Shown: positions 7,186-16,735, counted from the stretch's first letter. The stretch: DNA of 33,398 bases from Actinomycetota bacterium (GCA_004366205.1 SIRW01000102.1:1-33398); one strand, 5' to 3'. Notes: generated by a model from the sequence alone, not told the origin. Translations and numbers: made by a program.

Positions 7186-7242
7186 GAGCGCTCCCAGGCG
7201 TCGCAGCGATGTCGTACGTGCGTGGTGGTGCGTACCGGCCCG

Positions 7243-7248
7243 AGTGTA
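7243..7248 (-). promoter_or_regulatory. -10 box candidate (TACACT)
   Basis: TACACT on the minus strand lies about 58 nt upstream of GTG 7185, leaving a short leader with the GGGAG ribosome site. Confidence 0.35.
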
Positions 7249-7283
7249 CCGCCGGGCCGGCCGAACCTCGCAGGACGCCACAC

Positions 7284-7289
7284 TACCAT
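7284..7289 (+). promoter_or_regulatory. leaderless -10 box (TACCAT)
   Basis: TACCAT ends exactly 7 nt before ATG 7297 of the GH13 gene, which has no Shine-Dalgarno. Confidence 0.55.
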
Positions 7290-7296
7290 CCCCCGG

Positions 7297-8901
7297 ATGG
7301 CCGAACCGTGGTGGCAGACCGGGGTCGTCTACCAGATCTACCCTCGCTCCTTCGCCGACGCGAGCGGCGACGGGGTCGGCGACCTGCCCGGCATCACCAC
7401 CCACCTCGACCACCTGGCGTGGCTGGGCGTCGACGCGGTGTGGCTCTCGCCGTTCTACCGCTCCCCCATGGCCGACTTCGGCTACGACGTGGCCGACCAC
7501 TGCGACGTCGACCCGCTGTTCGGCACGCTCGACGACTTCGACGCCCTCCTCGCCGCCGCCCACCGGCGGGGCATCCGGGTGCTCGTCGACTGGGTGCCCA
7601 ACCACACCTCCGACCAGCACCCCTGGTTCCTGGAGTCCCGTTCGTCCCGGGAGAGCCCCAAGCGGGACTGGTACGTGTGGCGCGACGGCCGGGCGGGGGG
7701 CGCCGAGCCGCCCAACAACTGGGTCGCGGCGTTCACCAACAGCTCCGCCTGGGAGCACGACGAGGCGACCGGCCAGTGGTACCTGCACCTGTTCCTCCCC
7801 CAGCAGCCCGACTTGAACTGGGACAACCCCGAGGTCGTCCGGGCCATGCACGGGGTGCTGCGGTTCTGGCTCGACCGGGGCGTCGACGGGTTCCGGGCCG
7901 ACGTCATCCACCTCATCGGCAAGGACCCCGCCCTCCCCGACGACCCGCCCGAGCTGCTCGGCATCCCCAAGTCGGGCACGAACGACCACGAGCGCACCCA
8001 CGAGCTGCTGCGCGCCATCCGCCGGCTGCTCGACTCCTACCCCGGCGACCGGGCCATGGTCGGCGAGGTGTACCTGCTGTCCACGGCGAAGGTCGCCCGC
8101 TACTACGGCGCCGGCGACGAGCTGCACCTGGCGTTCAACTTCCCGCCGCTGTACGCCGCGTGGGAGGCGCCCGTGTGGCGGCGACGGATCGAGCGGGTGA
8201 TCGAGGAGCTCGAGCCCCGCTCGGCGTGGCCCACCTGGGTGCTGTCGAACCACGACAACCCCCGGCACCGCACCCGCTACGGCAGCGAGGCCCGGGCCCG
8301 GGCGGCGGCGGTGCTGCTGCTCACCCTGCGGGGCACGCCGTTTCTGTACCAGGGCGAGGAGCTGGGCCTGGAGGACGCCGCCGTGCCGCCCGATCGGGTG
8401 GTGGACCCCGGTGGGCGGGACGGGTGCCGGGCGCCGGTCCCGTGGACGGCCGAGGCGCCGCACGGCTGGGCCGGCGCCGAGCCGTGGCTGCCGTTCCCGC
8501 CCGACGCCGGCGCCCGCAGCGTCGAGGCCCAGCGGGCCGACGAGTCGTCGATCCTGCACCTGTACCGGCGCCTGCTCGCGGCCCGCCGGGCGTCGGCGGC
8601 GCTGCGCGCCGGCGACTTCGCGTTCCTCGACGACGCCGCCGACGTGACCGGCGGCGTGCTCGTCTACGAGCGCCGGGCCGGCGGCGGCCGGAACCGGGGT
8701 GCGGGCGACGCCGGCGGGGACGCCGCCGGTGGGGGCGGCGACCGCCGGGTGGTGGCGGTGAGCTTCGTGGCCGAGCCGCGAGCCGTCGCGCTGGGCGGCG
8801 ACTGGGTGGTGGAGGTGGCGAGCGACGGCGGCGGTGAGGGTGAGCCCTTCCGCGGCACGCTCGCCCCCGACCAGGCCGTCGTGCTCCGTCCCGGTGGTTG
8901 A
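7297..8901 (+). CDS. GH13 alpha-glucosidase / oligo-1,6-glucosidase
   Basis: The 534-residue cytosolic enzyme hydrolyses alpha-glucosidic bonds of short oligosaccharides (maltose, isomaltose, sucrose or trehalose type). The GH13 signature regions are clear: VDWVPNHTS (region I), DGFRADVIH with nucleophile Asp202 (II), GEVYL with acid/base Glu257 (III) and SNHDNPR with transition-state Asp320 (IV). The N-terminus WWQTGVVYQIYPRSF and the GDGVGDLPGI loop are typical of the oligo-1,6-glucosidase group. A low-complexity Gly/Ala/Arg stretch (about residues 462-480) interrupts the C-terminal beta domain. The true start is ATG 7297, set by the leaderless -10 box; the frame is open much further upstream without coding character. 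The exact substrate cannot be decided. It converges with rnd. Confidence 0.9.
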   Translation: MAEPWWQTGVVYQIYPRSFADASGDGVGDLPGITTHLDHLAWLGVDAVWLSPFYRSPMADFGYDVADHCDVDPLFGTLDDFDALLAAAHRRGIRVLVDWVPNHTSDQHPWFLESRSSRESPKRDWYVWRDGRAGGAEPPNNWVAAFTNSSAWEHDEATGQWYLHLFLPQQPDLNWDNPEVVRAMHGVLRFWLDRGVDGFRADVIHLIGKDPALPDDPPELLGIPKSGTNDHERTHELLRAIRRLLDSYPGDRAMVGEVYLLSTAKVARYYGAGDELHLAFNFPPLYAAWEAPVWRRRIERVIEELEPRSAWPTWVLSNHDNPRHRTRYGSEARARAAAVLLLTLRGTPFLYQGEELGLEDAAVPPDRVVDPGGRDGCRAPVPWTAEAPHGWAGAEPWLPFPPDAGARSVEAQRADESSILHLYRRLLAARRASAALRAGDFAFLDDAADVTGGVLVYERRAGGGRNRGAGDAGGDAAGGGGDRRVVAVSFVAEPRAVALGGDWVVEVASDGGGEGEPFRGTLAPDQAVVLRPGG

Positions 8902-8907
8902 CCGGCC

Positions 8908-10197
8908 TCAGCCGCGGGGGCGGGTCCAGGGGGCCGAGGGGCGGGGCAGGTCGACGAGAAGGGGCCGGTGCGAGCGGTCCTCGAGCAGGAGCCGGCCGCC
9001 GGGGTCGAAGGCCAGGGCGGCCTGCCCCTCGACGACCCGGCGCACGGGCTCGCCCAGCAGCTCGGCCCGCCAGCCCGACTCGAGGCGCGACCCGTCGCCC
9101 CGCAGGAACCCCTCGATGTCGGCCCTGGTCGCGAGGACGGCGGTGTCGATGGCCAGGTCCCGGCCAAGCTGGGCGATCCACGCCGACAGCAGCGCCACCG
9201 CCGGCCGCAGCTCGCGGTCGAGCTCGTCCCGGCGGGCCGGGCCCGACACCGACCCCTGCTCGCGGCCGGCCCTGATGACCTCGAGCAGCTCCCGGGCGGC
9301 GCCGCCCCGAAGGTGGCGCTCGTCGACGCCCCGGATCCGGCGGAGCTCGTGCTCGGTCGACGGTGGGTGCTGGGCGATGCCGATGATCGCCAGGTCCGAC
9401 AGCACGAACCGCACCGGCTGGTCGAGTTGAGCGGCCCGGCGCTCCCGCCACGCCGCCAGGGCCTGGGCGACGCCCCGGGCGGGGCCGCGCAGGTTGCGGG
9501 CGTCCTTCATGCGCAGCCACGCCGTCTCGGGGTCGGGGACCTTCACGCCCCGCTCGAGCAGGGCGGCGCACTCGTCCTGCACCCACCCGAGCCGACCGCA
9601 CGCCCGCAGCTCGGGCTCGAGCGCGTCGTGGACCGCCAGCAGGTGCCGCACGTCGGCCGCCGCGTAGTCGAGCTGCTCGGAGCGCAGCGGCCGGCGCAGC
9701 CAGTCGGTCAGGCGGTTCCCCTTCGGCAGGGTGACCCCCAGCACCCGCTCCACCAGCACCGCCAGCGAGGGCGTAGAGAACCCGACGAACCCGGCGGCCA
9801 CCTGCGTGTCGAACAGCCGGCGCGGCAGCGTCCCGCACGCCCGGTCGAGCACCTCCAGGTCCTGGCCGGCGGCGTGCATGACGGCCAGCCCGTCGCCGTC
9901 GAGGACGGCGGCGAGCGGTGTGAGGTCGACGGCGAGGGCGTCGACGAGCACGAGCTCGCCCGGCCAGGCCAGCTGCACGAGGGCGAGGCGGGGCCAGTAG
10001 GTGCGCTCGCGGTGGAACTCGGTATCGAGCGCGTAGCGGGGCTCGCCGGCGAGCGTGTCGACCAGGCGTCGCAGCTCGAGGTCGTCGGTGACGAGCCGGT
10101 ACGGGCCGGCGGCGCCGGCCGCCGGGCGCCGGCCTTCGCCGCTCGGCTCGCGGTCGTCGTCGGTGCGTCCCCCGGCGTCCGCCTGCGGCGCGCTCAA
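8908..10197 (-). CDS. rnd: ribonuclease D-like 3'-5' exonuclease with HRDC domain
   Basis: The product has 429 residues. The DEDDy exonuclease domain (about 32-215) has all metal ligands: Asp58 and Glu60 (ALDTEF), Asp113 (AAGQDLEVL), and Tyr178 with Asp182 (DYAAADVRHL). An HRDC helicase/RNaseD C-terminal domain follows at about 240-310 (ALAAWRERRAAQLD, IRGVDERHL), then a less conserved tail. RNase D trims 3' ends of tRNA and other stable RNAs. The start is a TTG at 10197 that overlaps the TGA of the MobA-rhodanese gene (TTGA) and has a GGAG site 5 nt upstream. The two are therefore translationally coupled. It ends 6 nt from the convergent GH13 stop. Confidence 0.88.
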   Translation of the reverse strand: MSAPQADAGGRTDDDREPSGEGRRPAAGAAGPYRLVTDDLELRRLVDTLAGEPRYALDTEFHRERTYWPRLALVQLAWPGELVLVDALAVDLTPLAAVLDGDGLAVMHAAGQDLEVLDRACGTLPRRLFDTQVAAGFVGFSTPSLAVLVERVLGVTLPKGNRLTDWLRRPLRSEQLDYAAADVRHLLAVHDALEPELRACGRLGWVQDECAALLERGVKVPDPETAWLRMKDARNLRGPARGVAQALAAWRERRAAQLDQPVRFVLSDLAIIGIAQHPPSTEHELRRIRGVDERHLRGGAARELLEVIRAGREQGSVSGPARRDELDRELRPAVALLSAWIAQLGRDLAIDTAVLATRADIEGFLRGDGSRLESGWRAELLGEPVRRVVEGQAALAFDPGGRLLLEDRSHRPLLVDLPRPSAPWTRPRG

Positions 10198-11165
10198 CCG
10201 GGCTCCGGGCCGGTGGCCACGGGCAGGCCGGCGTCGATCCAGGCGAGGGTGCCGCCGGCGACGTTGGTGGCGTCGTAGCCGGCCCGGCGCAGGGCGTCGA
10301 CAGCCACCCCGCTGCGGCCCCCGCTGCGGCAGATGACGTAGATCGGGCGGTCCGACGGGACCTCCCCGGCTCGCTCGCCGAGCTGGTCGAGGGGGATCAG
10401 GTAAGCGCCGGGCACGTGCGCCTCGTCGTACTCGTCGGGCTGGCGGACGTCGAGCAGGAACTCGCCCTGCTCCCGCAGGCGTGCGAGGTCGTGCACGTCG
10501 ATGGCCGGGATCGTGCTGCCGTCGTGCTGGTCGCTCACGCTGCCTCCGTCATGCTCCGCCGGCGGGCGGCCCCAGAGCTCCCCCGGTGTGTTCACGTTGC
10601 GCGCCCACGCCGCCGGGACGGCGACGCGGACCGGGTCCACGGTAGCGACCGCGCGGACGAGCGAGCGCTCCCCACCCGCGAAGGCGGCGCGCAGCGGGGG
10701 CGCGGCTGCGACCGGGTGCCAGGCGCCGAGCAGGGGTTGGGCGCGACCGCCGGCGACGGCGATCACCCCTGGCCGTCCCGGCGCGGCCCGCTCGAGGGCA
10801 TCGAGCAGGGCCCGCACGGTCCCGGCCGTCACGCCGGGCAGGTCGCAGGCGAGCACGACCACGGGGTCGTGGGCGGCGTGGTCGAGCGCGCTCAGCAGCC
10901 CGCCCAGCGGGCCCTCGCCCGGCTCGGCGTCCGCCACGGGGCGCAGGCCGAGGGCACCGAGCCGCTCCGCCCGCTCCCCCGTCGCCCCCACGGCCAGCAC
11001 CTCGGCCGCCCCCGCCCCCACGAGCGCGTCCCTCGTGACGGCCGCCAGGGGCCGGCCGCTCGGTGGGCGAGTCGCCACGGCCAGGAAGGGCTTGTCCGCA
11101 CCCATGCGGCTGCTCGCGCCACCGACGAGGACGGCACCGCTGAACGGCCGGGCCTCCGCCGGCAT
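10194..11165 (-). CDS. MobA-like molybdenum cofactor guanylyltransferase fused to rhodanese
   Basis: One frame of 323 residues carries two domains. Residues 1-200 are MobA-like nucleotidyltransferase: LVGGASSRMGADKPFL (13-28), the metal-binding Asp in LACDLPGV (Asp108) and the closing NVNTPGEL. MobA adds GMP to molybdopterin. Residues about 218-318 are a single rhodanese domain with the active-site loop CRSGGRS (Cys279), which carries persulfide sulfur. An in-frame GTG at 10538 with GGAGG 4 nt upstream could also make a free rhodanese of 114 residues. The ATG at 11165 shares one base with the stop of the zinc-protease-like gene, and the stop overlaps the rnd start. All three are therefore one operon. 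A generic NTP-transferase role for the first domain is possible. Confidence 0.82.
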   Translation of the reverse strand: MPAEARPFSGAVLVGGASSRMGADKPFLAVATRPPSGRPLAAVTRDALVGAGAAEVLAVGATGERAERLGALGLRPVADAEPGEGPLGGLLSALDHAAHDPVVVLACDLPGVTAGTVRALLDALERAAPGRPGVIAVAGGRAQPLLGAWHPVAAAPPLRAAFAGGERSLVRAVATVDPVRVAVPAAWARNVNTPGELWGRPPAEHDGGSVSDQHDGSTIPAIDVHDLARLREQGEFLLDVRQPDEYDEAHVPGAYLIPLDQLGERAGEVPSDRPIYVICRSGGRSGVAVDALRRAGYDATNVAGGTLAWIDAGLPVATGPEPG

Positions 11166-12169
11166 CAGCCCCCGGCGCCGGCGCGGATGGCGGCGAGGTC
11201 GGCGAGGTCGTCGGCGTCGAAGTCGCGGGGTGGGCCGCCCCGGAGCACGTCGACCACCATCGTCGTCTGCACGGCCCAGTACATGACCGACCGGGGGTTC
11301 GGCGAGTGGCCCGGATGATCGGGATCGGCCCGGCCGGTGTCGTGGTAGAGGTCGACGAGGCCGAGCAGGTGGCCGACCTCGTGCAGGGTGACGGCCTCCT
11401 CGATGGGTCCGGCCCCCACGAGTGGGGTGCCGGTGGCCCGGATGCGCTCGACGAACACGGCGCCGGCGTCGCCCCGCACGGCCACGCCGAGGGCCTGCTC
11501 GCTCTCGGCGAACCCGCCCCGGAGGAACAGCAGGCGGATCACGGCCTGGCCGTCGCCGTGGCGCTCGCCGGCCAGGACGTCGGCGGCGGCCCGGATGTCG
11601 TCGCCCGACCACGACCGGCGGTCCCCCGGCACGGCCACGGGGCCGGCGACCCGAACGGGCTTGCCCGTGACCTCCTCGACGATGCGCCGGGTCCGGTCGA
11701 GGCTGGCGGGACGGGGCTCGGCGCCCGGCTGCACGTAGGTCTCGATCACGAGCCGGTCGCTCAACTGCGGCCGCAGCAGGACGGGAGCGAAGCTCCCGGG
11801 CGGGCCGGTCCCGTCGGGCTGGGCGTCGACCCCGCCGGGCGGCGCGTGGTGGTGCTGGCCGCCGGTGGCGGGATCGGTCTGCGGGCCGGCCGGTGGCGCC
11901 GGGGCCCCCGCGGCGCCGGCGTCGCCGGGGGAGCCGGGAGGGCCGAGGTTGGGAGGCGGGGCATCGGGCGCCCCGGGGACCTCGGCAGCCGGTGCGCCGT
12001 CCTCGGCCGGCGTGACGACCTCGTCGACCGCCTCCTCCACCGCCCCACAGGCGGCGGCCAGGAGGGCGAGCACGACGAAGGCGGCGCCCGCAGCCGCACG
12101 GGCACGGGGGTGCGTCGTCAGGCGGCGACGGGCGCCGGCGGGTGCACGGGCGGGCGGCACGCGCACCAT
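11165..12169 (-). CDS. lipoprotein with matrixin-like zinc metalloprotease domain
   Basis: The product has 334 residues. An Arg-rich n-region and hydrophobic core lead to the lipobox LAAAC (Cys41). A Pro/Gly/Ala linker with a His cluster (QHHHAP) reaches about residue 128, followed by a catalytic domain. The zinc motif is HEVGHLLGLVD (His263, Glu264, His267, third ligand position Asp273), followed by a Met-turn-like SVMYW (294-298). This is the metzincin/matrixin layout with Asp in place of the third His. It should work outside the membrane. An earlier start than ATG 12169 is not seen, and the weak CAGG upstream makes the start uncertain. It leads the operon with mobA-rhodanese and rnd. Confidence 0.78.
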   Translation of the reverse strand: MVRVPPARAPAGARRRLTTHPRARAAAGAAFVVLALLAAACGAVEEAVDEVVTPAEDGAPAAEVPGAPDAPPPNLGPPGSPGDAGAAGAPAPPAGPQTDPATGGQHHHAPPGGVDAQPDGTGPPGSFAPVLLRPQLSDRLVIETYVQPGAEPRPASLDRTRRIVEEVTGKPVRVAGPVAVPGDRRSWSGDDIRAAADVLAGERHGDGQAVIRLLFLRGGFAESEQALGVAVRGDAGAVFVERIRATGTPLVGAGPIEEAVTLHEVGHLLGLVDLYHDTGRADPDHPGHSPNPRSVMYWAVQTTMVVDVLRGGPPRDFDADDLADLAAIRAGAGG

Positions 12170-12216
12170 CCTGGCCTGCCGGTGCCCGCAGGTGGGCGCG
12201 CGCAGCCCCGGCGGAT

Positions 12217-12759
12217 CTATCCGCCGTAGTTCATCCGGGTGTCCTCCATCCGCAGGACGGGTGTGCCCTCGTCCTTCTGGAACCCGGCGTCGACGACCTC
12301 GCCGATGAAGAACGTGTGGTCGCCGCAGTCGACCGGGTTCGTGACCCGGCAGTCCAGGTAGGCGACCGCCTGGGCGAGGATGGGCGCGCCGGTGAGCCCG
12401 TCCCGGTACGGGAAGCCGTTGAGGGTGCGGGCGTCGGCGTCGACCTCGACGGGCTTGGTGAACTTGCGGACGATGGCCCGGTCCTCCCGGTCCACGATCG
12501 ACAGGGCGAACACACCGCCCTCGCGCACGAGCTCGTGCGTGAACGCCTCCTTCCAGACAGCCACGCCGAGCAGCTTGGGGTCGGTGGCCACCTGCGTCAC
12601 GAGGTTGATCGTCATCCCGTTGCGCCGCTCACCGGCGCGGGCGCCGAGCACGTACAGCCCGTAGGGCAGGGTCCACAGGACCCGCCGGCGGAGCTTGTCG
12701 TACTCCTCGGGGTCGCGGCCCTCGGGGATCGGTCCGACGATGCCGTGCTGGGTGGGCAT
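12217..12759 (-). CDS. flavin reductase-like FMN-binding protein
   Basis: The 180-residue protein has the split-barrel flavin reductase fold: LPYGLYVLGAR, then NGMTINLVTQVATDPKLL, the FALSIV segment and a DCRVTNPVDCGDHTFFIGEV block. These proteins bind FMN and either supply reduced flavin to a monooxygenase or act as small reductases. No monooxygenase partner lies next to it. The start at ATG 12759 has TAGGGT 6 nt upstream and no Shine-Dalgarno, so it is read as leaderless. Physiological substrate unknown. Confidence 0.82.
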   Translation of the reverse strand: MPTQHGIVGPIPEGRDPEEYDKLRRRVLWTLPYGLYVLGARAGERRNGMTINLVTQVATDPKLLGVAVWKEAFTHELVREGGVFALSIVDREDRAIVRKFTKPVEVDADARTLNGFPYRDGLTGAPILAQAVAYLDCRVTNPVDCGDHTFFIGEVVDAGFQKDEGTPVLRMEDTRMNYGG

Positions 12760-12765
12760 GGTCCG

Positions 12766-12771
12766 ACCCTA
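12766..12771 (-). promoter_or_regulatory. leaderless -10 box (TAGGGT)
   Basis: TAGGGT ends 6 nt before ATG 12759 of the flavin reductase gene. Confidence 0.55.
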
Positions 12772-12789
12772 CCGGCTCCGAAAACCTCG

Positions 12790-12824
12790 CCACGGCGGGC
12801 CCGGTGACCCGGGACCCGCCGTGG
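12790..12824 (-). terminator. terminator hairpin after the one-TM protein gene
   Basis: CCACGGCGGG and CCCGG (12790-12804) pair with CCGGG and CCCGCCGTGG (12809-12824), with a single bulged base and a 4-nt loop. It lies 33 nt past the stop of the 84-residue gene. Confidence 0.55.
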
Positions 12825-12857
12825 GTGGGAGCTTCCGACCGGTGTCGCGGCAGGCGG

Positions 12858-13112
12858 CTACTCGCCCCCGCCCCCACCGCCGCCACCGTCACCGCCACCG
12901 GCGTCGGGCGTGTCGATGTCGACGTTGATGTCCTCGGGCACCAGCGGTGCGTCGGTGCCGTTGCCGTCGCCGCCGAAGGCGCCGAAGGCGAACAGGGCCA
13001 CCAGCAGCACCAGGACGACGGCCAGCACCACGCCGACGATCATCCCGACGGCCGGACCCTCACCGCCGCCCTCTCGCACGACCTCTCGCTCGCGTACCTC
13101 GCGCTCTGCCAT
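12858..13112 (-). CDS. small single-pass membrane protein, unknown function
   Basis: The product has 84 residues. A charged N-terminus (MAEREVREREVV) precedes one strong transmembrane helix at about 22-47 (Val/Leu/Ala-rich). A short acidic segment (PEDINVDIDTPD) and a Gly-rich tail follow. By the positive-inside rule the topology is not obvious. The start at 13112 has an ideal AGGAGG ribosome site 8 nt upstream. Similar one-helix proteins are common in actinobacteria, but no role is known to me. Confidence 0.75.
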   Translation of the reverse strand: MAEREVREREVVREGGGEGPAVGMIVGVVLAVVLVLLVALFAFGAFGGDGNGTDAPLVPEDINVDIDTPDAGGGDGGGGGGGGE

Positions 13113-13179
13113 GGGGCTTCCTCCTCACTGGGGGTGGACGAACGGGTACCCGGCGCCGGGTGCCGGCAAACGCGAGCGC

Positions 13180-13196
13180 GCCGGTCAGAGACCGGC
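13180..13196 (-). terminator. short hairpin after DUF3151 gene
   Basis: GCCGGTC (13180-13186) and GACCGGC (13190-13196) form a 7-bp stem with a 3-nt loop, 4 nt past the stop codon. No U-tract. Confidence 0.45.
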
Positions 13197-13200
13197 CGTG

Positions 13201-13632
13201 CTAGCCGAGCGACGGGTCGAGCTGGGCGAGGAACGCAGCGCACCGCTCGGCCTCGGCGTCCTCGCCGATGGCGGCGGCCGCCCGCTGCAGGCCCTGGAGG
13301 GCGAGCAGGAAGCCGCGGTTCGTCTCGTGCTCCCAGCGCACGTAGCCCGACCCCCGCCAGCCCGACTGCCGGAGCCGGTCGAGGCCCCGGTGGTAGCCCA
13401 CCCGGAAGCACGCGTAGCTCTCCACGTCGTCCCGGCCGAGCTCGCCCAGCCGGGCCCACGCCTCGAGGTAGGCCGGCCAGCGCCGGACGACGTCGGAGAT
13501 GGCGTCGCGCCGCACGGCGTCGGGCGCCTTCATGGCCTCGTGCAGTGCCGCCGCCGCCTCGGGCGGGTCGGGTGGCAGCACCGTCTCGGGGGGACCCTGG
13601 CGGCTGAGGTGCACGGGCGACTCGTCACTCAC
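13201..13632 (-). CDS. DUF3151 family protein
   Basis: The 143-residue protein matches the actinobacterial DUF3151 family over its whole length: PPETVLPPDPPEAAAAL near the start, then WPAYLEAWARLGELG, the conserved YACFRVGYHRGLDRLRQ helix and SGWRGSGYVRWEHETNRGF, ending in EAERCAAFLAQLDPS. The helical, TPR-like character suggests a protein-binding role; the function of the family is unknown to me. The GTG at 13632 is chosen because TACGAT lies exactly 7 nt upstream and because family members start here. The same frame stays open upstream through a winged-helix-like ORF (next feature), with no stop between them. Confidence 0.82.
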   Translation of the reverse strand: MSDESPVHLSRQGPPETVLPPDPPEAAAALHEAMKAPDAVRRDAISDVVRRWPAYLEAWARLGELGRDDVESYACFRVGYHRGLDRLRQSGWRGSGYVRWEHETNRGFLLALQGLQRAAAAIGEDAEAERCAAFLAQLDPSLG

Positions 13633-14193
13633 GCACCCGATCGTAGGTGTCGGCGGGACGGCCTCGTACCGGTTCCGCGCGACCTTCACGACCTCGCCGC
13701 GGCGAATCGCCCCTCGAAGGGCGTTCCAGACGGCCTGCGATGCGTTGCCCGCAGCCGGCCGCAGCCCGGTGAGTGCCAGGACGTCGAGCACCTCCCCGAC
13801 TCCCAGGGGCTCGCCCGCCTCCGTGAGCACCCGAACGACTGCGCTCTGGAGGTCGCCCGAGCGCAACGTACCCAGGGACGGTGCCACCGTCCCTGCCAGG
13901 TCGAATGGCCGAGGTGGATCCTCGGGCCGGTTCCAGTGCTCGGGCCGGCGGTAATGGGCACCCCGGGCGTTGAGCACCCGGTTGGCGCGCTCGACACGTC
14001 GCACCAGCTGGCGCCGCTCGGTCGCCAGTGGTGCGACCGAGGCGTCGATCTCCCGGATGCGGTCGACGTCTTCCGCCCGCATCGCTTCCACGTCGACTCG
14101 GAGACGCTTACCGACCCACCGGCCTGTCGGATGATCGACGTGGCTCCGAGCGATGTTGCGGCGCGCTTCGGGGGTGAGCATGGGGCCGAGCAT
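13633..14193 (-). CDS. winged-helix-like ORF lacking its own stop, running in frame into DUF3151
   Basis: From ATG 14193 (or 14181) this frame looks protein-like for about 187 codons. The N-terminal part is basic (TPEARRNIARSHVDHPTGR). A charged, probably helical stretch follows (RAEDVDRIREIDASV, ERRQLVRRVERANRVL). The C-terminal part resembles a winged helix (LQSAVVRVLTEAGEPLGVGEVLDVL, RGAIRRGEVVKVARNRYE), shown here in pieces. No Shine-Dalgarno or clear -10 box is seen. Base composition is less GC-rich than the neighbours. Because no stop precedes the DUF3151 start, translation would give a 330-residue fusion. It may be a lineage-specific DNA-binding protein, an inserted gene, or a decaying remnant. 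I do not recognise a named family. Confidence 0.4.
13640..13645 (-). promoter_or_regulatory. leaderless -10 box (TACGAT) inside upstream ORF
   Basis: TACGAT ends 7 nt before GTG 13632 of DUF3151. It is embedded in the last codons (TPTIG) of the winged-helix-like ORF. Confidence 0.55.
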
Positions 14194-14311
14194 GGCAGCG
14201 AGGTGTAACGACAACGGGTTCCGAAGCCGCGCCGACGCGCTCGCGATCCGTCGGGTTCCACCCCCGTCGAGGTCGATGCCGAACTCGCACGCCGGCGCCT
14301 TGCACCCGAAT

Positions 14312-14361
14312 CTCCGCTGTCTCCGGGCATCCGGGCGGCACCCCTCCTGGAGACACCGGAG
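14312..14361. repeat. inverted repeat in the 289-nt gap between ORFs
   Basis: CTCCGCTGTCTCC (14312-14324) pairs with GGAGACACCGGAG (14349-14361) at 12 of 13 positions, across a 24-nt loop. It lies in the divergent gap 14194-14482, where I see no further gene. It may be an operator or a transcript hairpin. Confidence 0.4.
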
Positions 14362-14469
14362 ACTCGAGTGCAACGGTCTGCCACGTGGGTGCGTCGGCGC
14401 TCCCTCGACGAGTGGGATGGAGACGGGGCGGCGGCTCCCCCGGCTCAGCAGGACCGCTCCCCGCCTCAC

Positions 14470-14475
14470 TACCGT
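14470..14475 (+). promoter_or_regulatory. leaderless -10 box (TACCGT)
   Basis: TACCGT ends 7 nt before ATG 14483 of the small membrane protein, which has no Shine-Dalgarno. Confidence 0.5.
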
Positions 14476-14482
14476 CGCGCTG

Positions 14483-14731
14483 ATGGGGCGCGAGCTGGAT
14501 CCCGAGCTGCTGCGCTGGATCGCCGTTGGGGTGATGGCGCTCGCGGTGCTGGGCATCTTCGTGGCCCTCCGCTTCGTGCGGCGGGTCGCGCTGCGCATCG
14601 CGATCGTCGCCGCGCTCGTCGGCTTCGGCGCGCTGCTGTGGTTCCAGCGGGACGGGTTGCAGGGCTGCGTCGACCGCTGCGACTGCCGGTTCCTCGGCTA
14701 CGAGTTCACCCCACCCGGCTGCCCCCGCTGA
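14483..14731 (+). CDS. small membrane protein with Cys-rich tail, unknown function
   Basis: The 82-residue protein has two hydrophobic segments (about 11-29 and 36-53), separated by a short basic turn (RFVRRVALR). The C-terminal tail carries four cysteines (GCVDRCDC and PPGC), which could form disulfides if exported or bind metal. The paired-helix topology with a basic loop would place both ends outside. The start at ATG 14483 is set by the leaderless -10 box; the frame is open upstream but without coding character. It converges with pyruvate kinase, leaving 16 nt between stops. No family recognised. Confidence 0.65.
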   Translation: MGRELDPELLRWIAVGVMALAVLGIFVALRFVRRVALRIAIVAALVGFGALLWFQRDGLQGCVDRCDCRFLGYEFTPPGCPR

Positions 14732-14747
14732 CGTCCCGGCGGGTGGG

Positions 14748-16316
<1,569 letters not shown>

Positions 16317-16339
16317 GGCCCGTCAGCCTCCCCCGCCGC

Positions 16340-16735
16340 TCACAGGCGCCGTCGCATGGGGTGGTCCTCGGGGACCTCGACGACCCGGATGGCCAGGCCG
16401 TCGGGGCCGGTGACGTCCATCTCCCGCAGCCCCCACGGCATGACGGCGGGCTCGCCGAGGCCTTCGGCGCCGGCGGCGGCCAGGCGGGCGTGCTCGGCGT
16501 CGACGTCGCGCACCTGGAGCCAGAGGCGGGCGCCCGCCGGGGTCCGCCCCCCGGGTGGCTGCCCGCCTCCGGCGACCTCCAGGTACCCGCCGCCCAGGAA
16601 GTACACGACGCCCGTGACACGGCCGTCGACGCCGTACTCCCGGAAGCGGTGCAACCCCAGGATGTCGTCGAAGAAGCGCAGCGCCCCGGCGAAGTCGGAC
16701 GGGTAGACGATCACCCGGCTGGCGAGCACCTCCAC
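16340..16735 (-). CDS. VOC (glyoxalase/bleomycin-resistance fold) protein
   Basis: The 131-residue protein is a single VOC unit. The N-terminal beta-alpha-beta ([20 protein letters not shown]) is followed by [13 protein letters not shown], a second module [19 protein letters not shown], and the closing [20 protein letters not shown] proteins use a metal site or a hydrophobic pocket for dioxygenases, isomerases or drug binding. Glu in YLEVAGG and in RVVEVP are candidate metal ligands. The substrate is unknown. The GTG at 16735 has TAGGGT 6 nt upstream (leaderless). It is the first gene of a likely operon with pyk and is divergent from the histidine phosphatase. Confidence 0.78.
   Translation of the reverse strand: MEVLASRVIVYPSDFAGALRFFDDILGLHRFREYGVDGRVTGVVYFLGGGYLEVAGGGQPPGGRTPAGARLWLQVRDVDAEHARLAAAGAEGLGEPAVMPWGLREMDVTGPDGLAIRVVEVPEDHPMRRRL

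Noticed and set aside
7215-7262. Short inverted repeats around GTACG and CCGGCCC in the GH13/small-gene gap
   Set aside because: Arms of 5-7 bp are expected often in GC-rich DNA; not distinctive beyond the -10 boxes listed.
7186-8559. Long minus-strand extension opposite the GH13 gene, in frame with the small acidic gene
   Set aside because: Mirror of GH13 codons; GGGAG-GTG at 7185 marks the real start of the small gene.
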